Origin: Pseudomonadota bacterium
GTDB lineage: Bacteria > Pseudomonadota > Gammaproteobacteria > JAKAQQ01
DNA: 57,180 nucleotides
Direction of reading: 5' to 3'
Assembly (NCBI GenBank): GCA_021798115.1
Contig: JAJZYM010000010.1
Span: 1-57,180 of the forward strand
Below, piece after piece: positions 36,068-44,360 of this stretch. Each line of letters opens with the position of its first letter. The first letter of the stretch is position 1. Made by a program: the position numbers and the translations under genes. Below the pieces are notes generated by a model that saw nothing but the letters and a program-made list of their open reading frames with translations, ran no database searches and had not been told where the DNA came from.

Positions 36068-37477
36068 TCAACGGTGCCTTTTGATCAGGGGGGCGGGCGC
36101 GTGTGTTCCGCCCGCCGCACTGACTCGAGCGGAGGGCTTGGGAAGGCCGCGCGGGCGACCTTCGTCGAGCAGGACGTACGGCGTCAGAAGTCCCACGCTC
36201 TCCTGAAGCCGGAAGCGCGCGAGGGTGGCTTCCACCCGCGAACGGACGAGGGCCACGCGGGCTCCCAGGAGTTCCTGCTCGGCGTTGAGGACATCGAGGA
36301 ATGTGCGCGTTCCGACCCGATGCTCGACCACAACGCCCCGATAAGCTCGGACTTCGGCACGGACTTGGGCATTGTAGGCCCGAATCTCGGCACGGCGGCT
36401 TTGGTACTCCATCCACGCCTCCGTCGCCTGAGCACGCGCGGTGCGCACAGAGGCGTGGAGGTCCGCCCGACTCGCGCGAATCTCCTCGCGCGCCTCCCGC
36501 TCGCGTGCGCTCGTTTCCCCGCCGGAATAAATCGGGTAATCAAACTGGATGGCCAGCGTGGCACTGTTGAATTTCGTGAATCCGTATTCGGGGTATTGGG
36601 CCCGCATGTAACTGCCGCTCAGGAGCACCCGGGGGTAAAACCCCGAGCGGATTTCGCTTGCACGATGGCGGGCCACGCGCCGAGAAAAGCGCGCCGCCAA
36701 AACGCTGAAGTTCTCCGCCGCCAGCGCCCGAGCCTGAACGAGCGTGCTCGGAATCGTTCCTAGAGCCACCGGGGAGACCAGGCGACGGGGCGGGGGGGCT
36801 CCGATGACAGATTGGTAGAACGCCGCGGCTTCCCGGACCCGGGCGCGGGCGGCAATGAGGCGGGCGTCCGCCTGCTCGAGACGAGCCCGAGCTTCGGAAA
36901 GATCGGTCCGGGTGGCCTCACCGTTCCGGAGCTCGTTCATCACATCGTGGAGGTGCTGGAGGAGAGTCGTCCTGTTGTGTTGCTCGAGGCTCACCACGGC
37001 TTTGGCGAGGTACAGCCGCGCGTAGACACTGGCCGTCTCGTAGAGCAGACTCTCCTCCACCTCGCGATAGGACGCCAGAGTCGCGGCCACGGTATCCCGG
37101 GCCGCGCGCACCGCAGCCTGCACCCGCCCACCCTGGTAGAGCGGTTGCTCGACGGTGACGCCGTAGCTGTACTGGTTGGCGGAGAGTGTCGGAAAGACCG
37201 GAAACAGGAAAGAAGCACCGCTCCAATGGGAACGGCCTGCGAAACCCGTCAGATCGATGCGGGGATTGTCCCCGGAACGTGCCACCGAAAGAGCGGCGGA
37301 CATGGCCCGAAGGCGCGCCCGCGCGGCGCGGAGGAGAGGACTCGTGGTGAGCGCCTGCCGGAAAGCCTGGGTGAGGTTCCCCGCCCGGGCGTGCACGCCC
37401 GCGGCGAGCGCGAGACACACACAGAGAGCGACCGGGATATGGCCGCAGCGTCGATGATCCGGGGACGATCGTTTCAT
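36068..37477 (-). CDS. TolC-family outer membrane efflux protein
   Basis: An outer-membrane channel of 469 residues with a signal peptide (about 14-34, ALCVCLALAAGVHA) and the duplicated OEP domain: YGVTVEQPLYQGGRVQAAVR in the first half and LAIQFDYPIYSGGETSARER in the second, each followed by a long helix rich in Ala, Arg and Glu. The end (LLTPYVLLDE) matches TolC-type proteins. The frame continues 401 codons upstream over the antisense of mlaE; the ATG at 37477 is the true start. It probably completes the RND pump encoded 5 kb away, though it is also next to the mla operon. Confidence 0.92.
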   Translation of the reverse strand: MKRSSPDHRRCGHIPVALCVCLALAAGVHARAGNLTQAFRQALTTSPLLRAARARLRAMSAALSVARSGDNPRIDLTGFAGRSHWSGASFLFPVFPTLSANQYSYGVTVEQPLYQGGRVQAAVRAARDTVAATLASYREVEESLLYETASVYARLYLAKAVVSLEQHNRTTLLQHLHDVMNELRNGEATRTDLSEARARLEQADARLIAARARVREAAAFYQSVIGAPPPRRLVSPVALGTIPSTLVQARALAAENFSVLAARFSRRVARHRASEIRSGFYPRVLLSGSYMRAQYPEYGFTKFNSATLAIQFDYPIYSGGETSAREREAREEIRASRADLHASVRTARAQATEAWMEYQSRRAEIRAYNAQVRAEVRAYRGVVVEHRVGTRTFLDVLNAEQELLGARVALVRSRVEATLARFRLQESVGLLTPYVLLDEGRPRGLPKPSARVSAAGGTHAPAPLIKRHR

Positions 37478-37568
37478 GGACCCTACCGATGGCACGATCC
37501 CGTGCGTGGGAGCACAACGGGAATTCAGTGAAGACACGGACAACCGACAGGCCGCCCCTGTCCTCCAT

Positions 37569-37574
37569 ATTATA
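37569..37574 (-). promoter_or_regulatory. -10 box for the TolC-type gene
   Basis: A perfect TATAAT on the minus strand, giving a leader of about 85 bases. The -35 at 17 bases (TCGGTG) is poor, so an activator may be needed. The divergent mlaE start is at 37649. Confidence 0.5.
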
Positions 37575-37648
37575 GGTATGCTCGTTTTCATCACCGATTC
37601 CGGCGGCGCGCGGGGGCGGACCCACCCGTCGGGGTCACGGTCGACACC

Positions 37649-38785
37649 GTGACGGCCAAAGCGTCTCCGGCGGATGCCGTCCCACCGCCGCGGGTGCGTC
37701 TTCTTCGCGACGGGGGGCGGGACCTCCTCGTTGTGGAAGGCACCTGGACGTTGCACACGCTCGCCCCGAAGAACGTCCGCCGTCCGCTCCTCCGCCGTCT
37801 GCACACCGAGGCGCACCATGCGCCGTGGCGGTTGTCGGCCGCGGAACTCGATGCGGCGGGGGCCTGTTTCCTTTTGACCGCGTGGAGCGGGACCTTGCCC
37901 CCGGATCTCGAGGGCGACGAAGACCAACGGGCGCTTCTCGAGCACTGCCGGAACGCCCTCCGGGGCGACGAGGCTCCCGCTCCCCGTGTCTCCCCGCTCG
38001 AGGCGCTCGGCACCTCCGTCCTCGGCAGCGGACGCAGTCTCCTGCACGCCCTCGAGGTGCTGGGCGGCTTCGCCCTGAGGACCCTGGCGGTCCTTTCCGG
38101 ACGCCGACGCCCGCATCTCGGCGCGCTCAGCCGCGAAATCACCGCCACGGGGGTGCGGGCCCTTTTCATCGTCGCGCTGGTCTCCCTCCTGATCGGCATC
38201 GTCATGAGTTATCTCATCGCCCTCGAAATGAGGAGCTACTCGGCCTATGATTTCCTCATTTTTGTTCTCGGCGTGGCGATCCTGCGCGAGCTCGGCCCCG
38301 TGCTCGCCGCGCTCCTCGTGGCGGGCCGTTCGGGCTCGGCCATCACCGCCGAGATCGGCGTGATGCGGATCCGGGGCGAGCTCGACGCACTTCGGGCGAT
38401 GGGGCTCGACGAAGGCGGCCGGCTGATCGACCCCAAGATCCTGGCGCTCGTCGTCACGCTTCCGCTGCTCACGCTGTGGAGCGATTTCTTTGCGCTCGCG
38501 GGCGGACTCCTCACAGCCTCGCTCACCCTCGATTTGCCCATGGGCCATCTTGTCGATCTCATCCCGCGGACGGTCCCTCAGAGCGATTACTGGATCGGCA
38601 TCGGCAAGGCCGCGGTCTTCGGTCTCGTGATCGGCATCGTGGCCACCACCTTCGGCCTCGAGATCGAGGCCGACAGCCAAAGCCTCGGCGAGAAGACGAC
38701 GCGCTCGGTGGTGACGGCGATCACCACCGTCATTCTCCTGGACGCGCTGGCCGCCCTCGCGTTTCGTTCGGTCGGTCTGCCGTGA
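37649..38785 (+). CDS. mlaE: MlaE-family ABC lipid transport permease with N-terminal STAS-like domain
   Basis: The permease of a phospholipid transport system between inner and outer membranes. It has 378 residues, about 110 longer than E. coli MlaE, because a soluble STAS-like domain (about 10-100, ending LSAAELDAAGACFLLTAW) precedes the permease part. MlaE signatures: SLLIGIVMSYLIALEMRSYS, FVLGVAILRELGPVLAALLV and GRSGSAITAEIGVMRIRGEL. This STAS fusion could replace a separate MlaB. The GTG at 37649 is the only reasonable start. First of four overlapping genes. Confidence 0.93.
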   Translation: MTAKASPADAVPPPRVRLLRDGGRDLLVVEGTWTLHTLAPKNVRRPLLRRLHTEAHHAPWRLSAAELDAAGACFLLTAWSGTLPPDLEGDEDQRALLEHCRNALRGDEAPAPRVSPLEALGTSVLGSGRSLLHALEVLGGFALRTLAVLSGRRRPHLGALSREITATGVRALFIVALVSLLIGIVMSYLIALEMRSYSAYDFLIFVLGVAILRELGPVLAALLVAGRSGSAITAEIGVMRIRGELDALRAMGLDEGGRLIDPKILALVVTLPLLTLWSDFFALAGGLLTASLTLDLPMGHLVDLIPRTVPQSDYWIGIGKAAVFGLVIGIVATTFGLEIEADSQSLGEKTTRSVVTAITTVILLDALAALAFRSVGLP

Positions 38786-39540
38786 GTCCCCCCCCCACCC
38801 CCATCCTCGAGGCCAACGGGATGAGCGTCCGCTACGGCCCGCAGTGGATTCTCCGCGATGTCTCGTTCAGGGTCGAAGCCGGCGAATGCCTGGGCCTGGT
38901 GGGGGCCTCGGGAACGGGCAAGAGTGCTCTTCTCCGTCATCTCCTGGCCCTCGAACGGACCGCCGGCGGCCGCCTGAGTCTCTTCGGCCGCCGGATCGAC
39001 GGGCCCGACGATCCGGCGCTCCACCTCCTGCGCCGACGGATCGGGATCCTCTTTCAGGGCGGCGCCCTCTTCAGCGCTCTCGACGTGCTCGAAAACGTGG
39101 CGCTTCCTCCCCGCGCGCTGCACCTCCCCACGGACTGGGCCAACGCCATGGCGCGCGTCGCTCTCAGCGAGGCCGGGCTCGATCCCGCCGTGACCGGTCA
39201 CAAGAAGCCGGCCGAACTCTCCGGCGGCATGGCGACCCGCGCCGCGCTCGCCCGGGCGATCGTCCTCGAACCCGAGCTTCTCGTCCTCGACGAACCCACG
39301 CAGGGGCTCGATCCTCCGGTCGCGCGCGCCTTCGTCACCGCGCTCCGCGAGCTACGCCACCGCTCCTCGTCGACGGTGCTCCTGGTCACGCACGATCTCG
39401 AGACGCTCCACGCGCTCGCCGACCGCATCGCGGTCCTCGGGGAGGGGAAGCTTCTCACCATCGGAACACCGGACGAGGTAACGCGCTACGATCACCCTGT
39501 GGTCCACGACTACTTCCAGGGGTGGAGAAGCCTCCCATGA
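38782..39540 (+). CDS. mlaF: MlaF-type ABC transporter ATPase
   Basis: The ATPase of the Mla-type lipid transporter, 252 residues: Walker A GASGTGKSAL at 41-50, Q loop LFQGGALFSALDVLENVALP, signature LSGGMATRAALARAI and Walker B LLVLDEPTQGLDP, H loop LVTHD. The C-terminus has the MlaF-like AIRYDHPVVHDY-type end (TRYDHPVVHDYFQG). The GTG at 38782 overlaps the mlaE stop by four bases; the upstream frame from 38476 is only a shadow of mlaE. Confidence 0.95.
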   Translation: MSPPPTPILEANGMSVRYGPQWILRDVSFRVEAGECLGLVGASGTGKSALLRHLLALERTAGGRLSLFGRRIDGPDDPALHLLRRRIGILFQGGALFSALDVLENVALPPRALHLPTDWANAMARVALSEAGLDPAVTGHKKPAELSGGMATRAALARAIVLEPELLVLDEPTQGLDPPVARAFVTALRELRHRSSSTVLLVTHDLETLHALADRIAVLGEGKLLTIGTPDEVTRYDHPVVHDYFQGWRSLP

Positions 39541-40421
39541 CCCAGCGCACGCACGCGCTCGCAACCGGTCTCTTCCTGGCGATCCTGGGCGCCGGGGTGC
39601 TCGTCGCGTTCCTCTGGCTGCGCGGCGGAATCGCCGGCGGACGGGTCTACGAACTCGTGAGCCATCGTGGCTCGGCTTCCGGGCTCTACCCCGGTGCCCC
39701 GGTCACCGAGCGCGGGCTCACCGTCGGCCATGTCGTGGCGCTCCGCCTCCGCGGCTATCCCCCTTCGGTCGTCGTCAAAATCCGTCTCCATCCGGGGGTA
39801 CGCGTGGGCGTGGGAACACGGGCGTTCGTCACGACCTCTCTCTTCGGCGGCGGAGGATCGCTCGCCCTCGTTCCCCCCACCCACGGCCCGTATCGGCCGC
39901 TCACCGCCCCCTCGGGTCGCCCCCCCCGCATTCCGCTCGTCGCATCGGCGCGCGGCCGCCTCCTCCACAATCTCTCCGTCACGGCCGCTGAACTCCGCCT
40001 TCTCGGATCCCGACTCGACCGCCTGCTCGATCCGCAAACACTCCGGAGCGTGTCCGTCTTCACCCGGGAAAGCGCCCGGACGAGTCGTCATCTCGCCCGC
40101 CTCAGCGCCGAGGCCGATCGGGCTCTACCGCTCCTCGTCACACGTGTCAACAGCCTGATCGTCTCAAGCCGCGCCCTCGCCCGATCCCTCCGGAACGAGA
40201 CGCAGAGCCTTCACCACGGCACCCGCCGGTTGGAAACCACCCTTCTTCTACGCACACTGCCGGAGACGGACGCAAGCCTCCGGGCTCTCGCCCGCGCCGC
40301 CCGGGCCTGGTCGCGCTTCGGCGCCCGGCTCGATCACGACCCGCAGATCCTTTTCTACGGGCGCCGCTTCGCCCGCCCGAAACCTGCGGCCCATCCGCAG
40401 CGAGGAGGTCCACAGCCTTGA
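39537..40421 (+). CDS. mlaD: MlaD-like MCE-domain lipid-binding protein
   Basis: An inner-membrane-anchored periplasmic MCE protein that forms the lipid tunnel. It has 294 residues: a TM helix at about 8-28 (GLFLAILGAGVLVAFLWL), an MCE domain (about 37-118, with GLYPGAPVTERGLTVGHVVAL and VRVGVGTRAFVTTSLFGGG) and an alpha-helical C-terminus with heptad-like repeats (about 135-260) as in longer MCE proteins. ATGA overlap with mlaF. Confidence 0.93.
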   Translation: MTQRTHALATGLFLAILGAGVLVAFLWLRGGIAGGRVYELVSHRGSASGLYPGAPVTERGLTVGHVVALRLRGYPPSVVVKIRLHPGVRVGVGTRAFVTTSLFGGGGSLALVPPTHGPYRPLTAPSGRPPRIPLVASARGRLLHNLSVTAAELRLLGSRLDRLLDPQTLRSVSVFTRESARTSRHLARLSAEADRALPLLVTRVNSLIVSSRALARSLRNETQSLHHGTRRLETTLLLRTLPETDASLRALARAARAWSRFGARLDHDPQILFYGRRFARPKPAAHPQRGGPQP

Positions 40422-41020
40422 AAAGCCTTCCTTCCGCTCTCCTCGTCGTCCCCCTCCTCGCCGCGCTCGGGTCCTGCTCCATCACGCCGCCCGAACGACC
40501 CCTCCCGGCGACGTTCGCTTTCCCCATCCGGGTCCGCGTCCGCGCGCACAATCCCTCGATTCCCCCTCTCGTGCTCTTCCCCGTCCGCGCTCCCTCGTGG
40601 CTCGCGACACGGCTCCTCTACGTCCGCCGCGCGGGCGGCCTGCGGATCGCCCCGCACCGACGCGCTGTCTGGATTGCCCCGCTTCCCGGACTCTTCGACG
40701 AAGCGCTCCGGGCGACCCTCATCCCGCACGAGAGGGCGGGAGCGGCCCGGATGGCTCTCCACGTCCGTCTCTTCGATCTCGAAGAGACCGTCTCGGCCAA
40801 GACGGCCCGGGTCGCCCTCGTCGCCCGCACCCGGCTCGCAAGTCTCCGCCGCGGCGTCCCCTCCCGCGTGCATCTTTGGCGCCTCGCCGTCAAGACGCGG
40901 CCCGGGGCACGCGACGAGGCGCGGGCCATTCTCCTTCTCGACCGGCGTTTCAACACGGCCGTCCTCCGCTGGCTCGTCCGCCGGGCCGAGCCCCGTCGGG
41001 CGACCCCGTCTCCCCGGTGA
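40418..41020 (+). CDS. ABC-type transport auxiliary lipoprotein (PqiC-like)
   Basis: A 200-residue outer-membrane lipoprotein with a lipobox ending LAALGSC (C20). The pattern APSWLATRLLYVRRAGGLRI and FDEALRATLIPH fits the ABC_trans_aux/PqiC family found downstream of MCE operons. The start is a TTG at 40418 overlapping the mlaD stop by four bases, with GAGGAGG some bases upstream. No MlaA, MlaC or MlaB gene follows, so this lipoprotein may serve as the outer-membrane partner. Confidence 0.85.
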   Translation: MKSLPSALLVVPLLAALGSCSITPPERPLPATFAFPIRVRVRAHNPSIPPLVLFPVRAPSWLATRLLYVRRAGGLRIAPHRRAVWIAPLPGLFDEALRATLIPHERAGAARMALHVRLFDLEETVSAKTARVALVARTRLASLRRGVPSRVHLWRLAVKTRPGARDEARAILLLDRRFNTAVLRWLVRRAEPRRATPSPR

Positions 41021-41062
41021 GTCCGGCCTCCGGGTTTTCGCGGCGGAAGCTACGGGAGGGGA

Positions 41063-41572
41063 TCAGTCTGCACCCTCCCCCGCCGCCCGCCGGAGCAGCC
41101 AGGGATCGGCCCTGAGTGCGTCGAGCACCCGTGCGCCTTGCGGGCTCTCCCCGTGCGGCTCAAGGATACGCGCGCCCTCGACGGGCACGAGAACACAGTG
41201 GAGATCGGCGCGGGGAAGATGACCGCGCCCGCGCTCGGGCCATTCGACGAGAAGGTTCGCACCTGCGGGGAGTTCGCGAAGCGCGAGATCCTCGACTTCG
41301 GCGGGCACCCGCAGGCGGTAGAGATCGACGTGGACGAAATGGAAACCTTCGCCCTCGTGATCTTCACGCAGGATGAAGGTCGGGCTCGTCACGTCCGCTC
41401 CCCGGTCCCACGCGCGGACGAGACCACGAACGAAGCTCGTCTTGCCGGCGCCGAGCGGCCCCTCGAGGTAGACGACGAGGCCCGTTCCGCGCGGCCAGAC
41501 CGCCCGCAGCCGACGGCCAAGAGGGGCCCAGTCTCTCGGACGGATCCGCCAGCGGACGGGAGGTACGCTCAC
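41063..41572 (-). CDS. tsaE: tRNA threonylcarbamoyladenosine biosynthesis protein TsaE
   Basis: The P-loop ATPase of the TsaBDE complex that forms t6A37 in tRNA. It has 169 residues: Walker A LEGPLGAGKTSFVRGL (GPLGAGKT at 38-45), switch region SPTFILREDHEG and HVDLYRL, and the conserved LLVEWPERG near 109-117. The start overlaps the nnrD stop by four bases (ATGA), a common pairing. Confidence 0.95.
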   Translation of the reverse strand: MSVPPVRWRIRPRDWAPLGRRLRAVWPRGTGLVVYLEGPLGAGKTSFVRGLVRAWDRGADVTSPTFILREDHEGEGFHFVHVDLYRLRVPAEVEDLALRELPAGANLLVEWPERGRGHLPRADLHCVLVPVEGARILEPHGESPQGARVLDALRADPWLLRRAAGEGAD

Positions 41573-43062
41573 GGCCCGATGAAGGGAAGGAGATCCTGCG
41601 AGATCGGACCCCAGCTTCGTCCCCGGGCCACCGCAAGCCCCGCCCGCGCGTGCAGAAGGACCGCCGCGCGGGCGGACACCCCGGGCGGAAGTCCCCGCGC
41701 CCTGAGACCGGCCACGACACCGGTCAGGAGATCGCCCGTCCCCGCCGTCGCCAGGACCGCCAGCGCGTAGGGAGCCAGCGAGAGCGTCCCGTCGGGATCC
41801 GCCACCACGGTCCCGCTGCCTTTGAGGATCACGGTCGCGTCGTAGCGGAGGGCGAGTGCACGGGCCGCTTCAAAGCGGTCGCCCTGGACCTCGGCGATCG
41901 ACGTTCCGAGAAGGCGGGCGGCCTCGCCCGGGTGCGGGGTGAGAATCCAGTCCGTGCGGCGGACGGGCGTGGCGGCCAGAAGATTGAGCCCGTCGGCATC
42001 GAGGACGAGAGGCCGAGGGTCGCGGACGAGGAGTTCCCAGAGAGTTTGTCCCCACGGACCCTGGCCCAGGCCCGGACCGAGGGCGAGGACATCCGCCGCG
42101 ATCCGTCCGAGGGCGGTTGCGCTGGGACGGCGGAGACCGTGGACCATGAGCGAAGGAGCGCCGGCAACGACGCCCGCGACGTGTTCGGGTCGGGTCACGA
42201 CGCTCACGAGCCCCGCCCCCGCCCGCAGGGCGGCTTCGCCGGCGAGACGCACCGCTCCCCCGTAACCGAGATCCCCGCCGACGACCAGCACGCGACCCCC
42301 GAGACCTTTGTGGGCGTCCGCGGGACGCGGAGGAACGAGTGACGCGAGATCGGCCGTCGCGAGGACGTCGGCCGTGGCGGGAGTCTCGGCCAGGAGCTCC
42401 TCGAGACCGAGGGGATCGACTTCGAGGTGGCCGACGTAACGCCCGGCCGCGGCGGTGAGATGGCCCGGAGCGGCGCTGATCAAGGCGAGCGTCACCCGTG
42501 CGGGAAGAGCGACGGGCCGCGGTTGCCCGCTGGCCGCGTCGAGTCCGGAGGGGATATCGAGCGCCAGGATCTCGTGTCCCGCACCCTCAAGCCTGCTCAG
42601 GAGATCCGCCGTCTCACGCTCGAGCGGACGCGAGAGGCCAAGGCCGAAAAGACCATCGGCGAGCACCGTCTCGGACCACGACGGCCAGGACCGAAGAAAC
42701 GAGGTCACCTCCGCGCGCGGCACGACCCTCCCGCCCGCCTGGCCATAGCGTTCGCAGGCGGCGCAGGCCGCCGCCGCGGCGGGCTTCCCCCAGGCAAGAA
42801 CGACCGCATCCCCCCCTGTTTCAAGCACCCGGCGGGCGAGGGTGTAGCCGTCGCCCCCGTTGTTGCCCGTCCCGCAGAGAACGAGGAGGTGGCGCGCCCA
42901 GGGCCAACAGCGTCTCAAGAGTTTCCGGGCAGACTCCCCGGCCCGCTCCATGAGTGTCTCGGGTCCAAGCCCGAGACGCCGTTGGGCTTCCTCTTCGAGC
43001 CGCCGATGGGTCGCCACCGCATCGACCCGCCGTGGACCTGAAGCGTCAGGAGGGCAAATCAT
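41569..43062 (-). CDS. nnrD: Bifunctional NAD(P)H-hydrate epimerase / ADP-dependent NAD(P)H-hydrate dehydratase
   Basis: A repair enzyme for hydrated NADH and NADPH. It has 497 residues: the N-terminal YjeF_N epimerase (about 13-215; CGTGNNGGDGYTLARR at 63-78, LDIPSGLDAASG) and the C-terminal ribokinase-like dehydratase (about 225-497; AHKGLGGRVLVVGGDLGYGG, LALGPGLGQG, DADGLNLLA, ILTPHPGEAARLLG, and the active-site ATAGTGDLLTGVVAGL near 437-452). The ATG at 43062 with AGGA upstream is the start. The frame opens much further upstream only because queG lies antisense. Often called nnrDE, nnr or yjeF. Confidence 0.95.
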   Translation of the reverse strand: MICPPDASGPRRVDAVATHRRLEEEAQRRLGLGPETLMERAGESARKLLRRCWPWARHLLVLCGTGNNGGDGYTLARRVLETGGDAVVLAWGKPAAAAACAACERYGQAGGRVVPRAEVTSFLRSWPSWSETVLADGLFGLGLSRPLERETADLLSRLEGAGHEILALDIPSGLDAASGQPRPVALPARVTLALISAAPGHLTAAAGRYVGHLEVDPLGLEELLAETPATADVLATADLASLVPPRPADAHKGLGGRVLVVGGDLGYGGAVRLAGEAALRAGAGLVSVVTRPEHVAGVVAGAPSLMVHGLRRPSATALGRIAADVLALGPGLGQGPWGQTLWELLVRDPRPLVLDADGLNLLAATPVRRTDWILTPHPGEAARLLGTSIAEVQGDRFEAARALALRYDATVILKGSGTVVADPDGTLSLAPYALAVLATAGTGDLLTGVVAGLRARGLPPGVSARAAVLLHARAGLAVARGRSWGPISQDLLPFIGP

Positions 43063-43179
43063 CGTCGTCCTCGGTGGGGGCCGAAGGCCCATTCTAAGGA
43101 AGGGGGCGCCGGCTCCGGCCGCGAGCGGCGAAGACGCGAGTCCTAGAATGGAGGGAGCCGCCCCGAGGAGCCCACGCCG

Positions 43180-44304
43180 ACGTCCCCCGTTACCCCATCC
43201 GCGCTGGCCGCAGTCCGAAACGAGCTCGAAATCCTGGCCCGGAACGAAGGCTTCACGGACGTCGGGGTAAGCGCGCCCCCGCTGCCCGAGGAAACCGCCC
43301 GCCGGCTCTTCCTCTGGCTCGACGAGGGCTGCCACGGGACGATGGGCTACATGGCGCGCACCGCTCTCCACCGCCTCGACCCCGCGGCTCTCGAGCCCGG
43401 CTCTCTTCGGGTCCTCGTCTTCACCGCCGACTACGCCCTCGAGCGGCGCGAGGCGCTCGGGGTGCTGTCCGATGGCTCGCGGGGATACGTGGCCCGCTAC
43501 GCCCTCGGGCGCGATTACCACCGGGCGCTCCGCGTCCGTCTGCGCCGCCTCGCCCGCGCCCTCGCCCTTCTCGCCGGCCCTCCCTACCGTTTCCGGGTGC
43601 TGGCCGACAGCGCTCCCCTCATGGAAAAACCCTACGCCGTCAAGGCCGGTCTCGGCTGGATCGGAAAAAACACCTGCCTCATTCATCCCGAGGGCGGTTC
43701 CGCCCGCCTGCTCGGCGAAATCCTGACGGATCTCCCGCTCGCGGCCGACGCGACCCCCACACCGGACAGCTGTGGGCGTTGCCGGGCCTGCCTCGAGGTG
43801 TGTCCGACGGGCGCGCTCACCGCCCCCTACCGCCTCGACGCCCGCCGCTGCATCTCCTATCTCACGATCGAGCACCACGGGCCGATCCCCGTCGAGCTCC
43901 GCCCCCTCCTCGGGAACCGGATCTTCGGTTGCGACGACTGCCAGCTCGTCTGCCCCTGGAACCTGAGGGCCCGCCGTCACCCCCTCCCCGACTTCGACGA
44001 GCGGCACGGGCTCGGGGCGCCCGAACTCGCCGCCCTCCTCGACTGGGACGAGGCCACGTTCGACGCCCGCACCGAAGGAAGCGCGCTGCGTCGCGTGGGC
44101 CACGAACGCTGGCTGCGCAACGTGGCCACCGCCCTCGGCAACGGGCCGGCACATCCGACCGCACGTCGCGCCCTCCTCCAGCGTCAAACCCACCCCTCGG
44201 CCCTCGTGCGCGAGCACGTCCGCTGGGCGCTCGACGCGCTCGGCACCCGGGCGCAGGCGCGAGAGTCGGCCTCTTGCGAAAAGGCGACCGAACCCCTAGC
44301 ATAG
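43180..44304 (+). CDS. queG: Epoxyqueuosine reductase QueG, start codon non-canonical or uncertain
   Basis: A cobalamin-dependent Fe-S enzyme for the last step of queuosine synthesis on tRNA. Motifs: EKPYAVKAGLGWIGKNTC, two 4Fe-4S clusters (CGRCRACLEVCPTGA and FGCDDCQLVCPWN), RRCISYLTIEHHGPIP and a HEAT-like C-terminal region. The first ATG in frame is at 43342, but similarity extends upstream (LAAVRNELEILARNEGFTDV, then FLWLDEGCHGTMGYMA). Between the stop codon at 43144 and 43342 there is no ATG, GTG or TTG. An ACG at 43180, nine bases after GAGGAG, would give the expected length; CTG at 43204 is another option, and initiation at 43342 would remove about 54 conserved residues. The body of the gene is intact. 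Confidence 0.9.
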   Translation, partial: TSPVTPSALAAVRNELEILARNEGFTDVGVSAPPLPEETARRLFLWLDEGCHGTMGYMARTALHRLDPAALEPGSLRVLVFTADYALERREALGVLSDGSRGYVARYALGRDYHRALRVRLRRLARALALLAGPPYRFRVLADSAPLMEKPYAVKAGLGWIGKNTCLIHPEGGSARLLGEILTDLPLAADATPTPDSCGRCRACLEVCPTGALTAPYRLDARRCISYLTIEHHGPIPVELRPLLGNRIFGCDDCQLVCPWNLRARRHPLPDFDERHGLGAPELAALLDWDEATFDARTEGSALRRVGHERWLRNVATALGNGPAHPTARRALLQRQTHPSALVREHVRWALDALGTRAQARESASCEKATEPLA

Positions 44305-44360
44305 AAACCCGCGGCCCCAATCGACCCGCCTCCTTGAGCCAATACTGGGGAGCCACACCC

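Noticed and set aside
37478-38680. Upstream 401-codon extension of the TolC-type frame
   Set aside because: It is antisense to mlaE, charged and low-complexity, and lies before a proper signal peptide start at 37477.
43063-44217. Upstream extension of the nnrD frame
   Set aside because: Antisense to queG; the real N-terminus of the YjeF domain begins at 43062.
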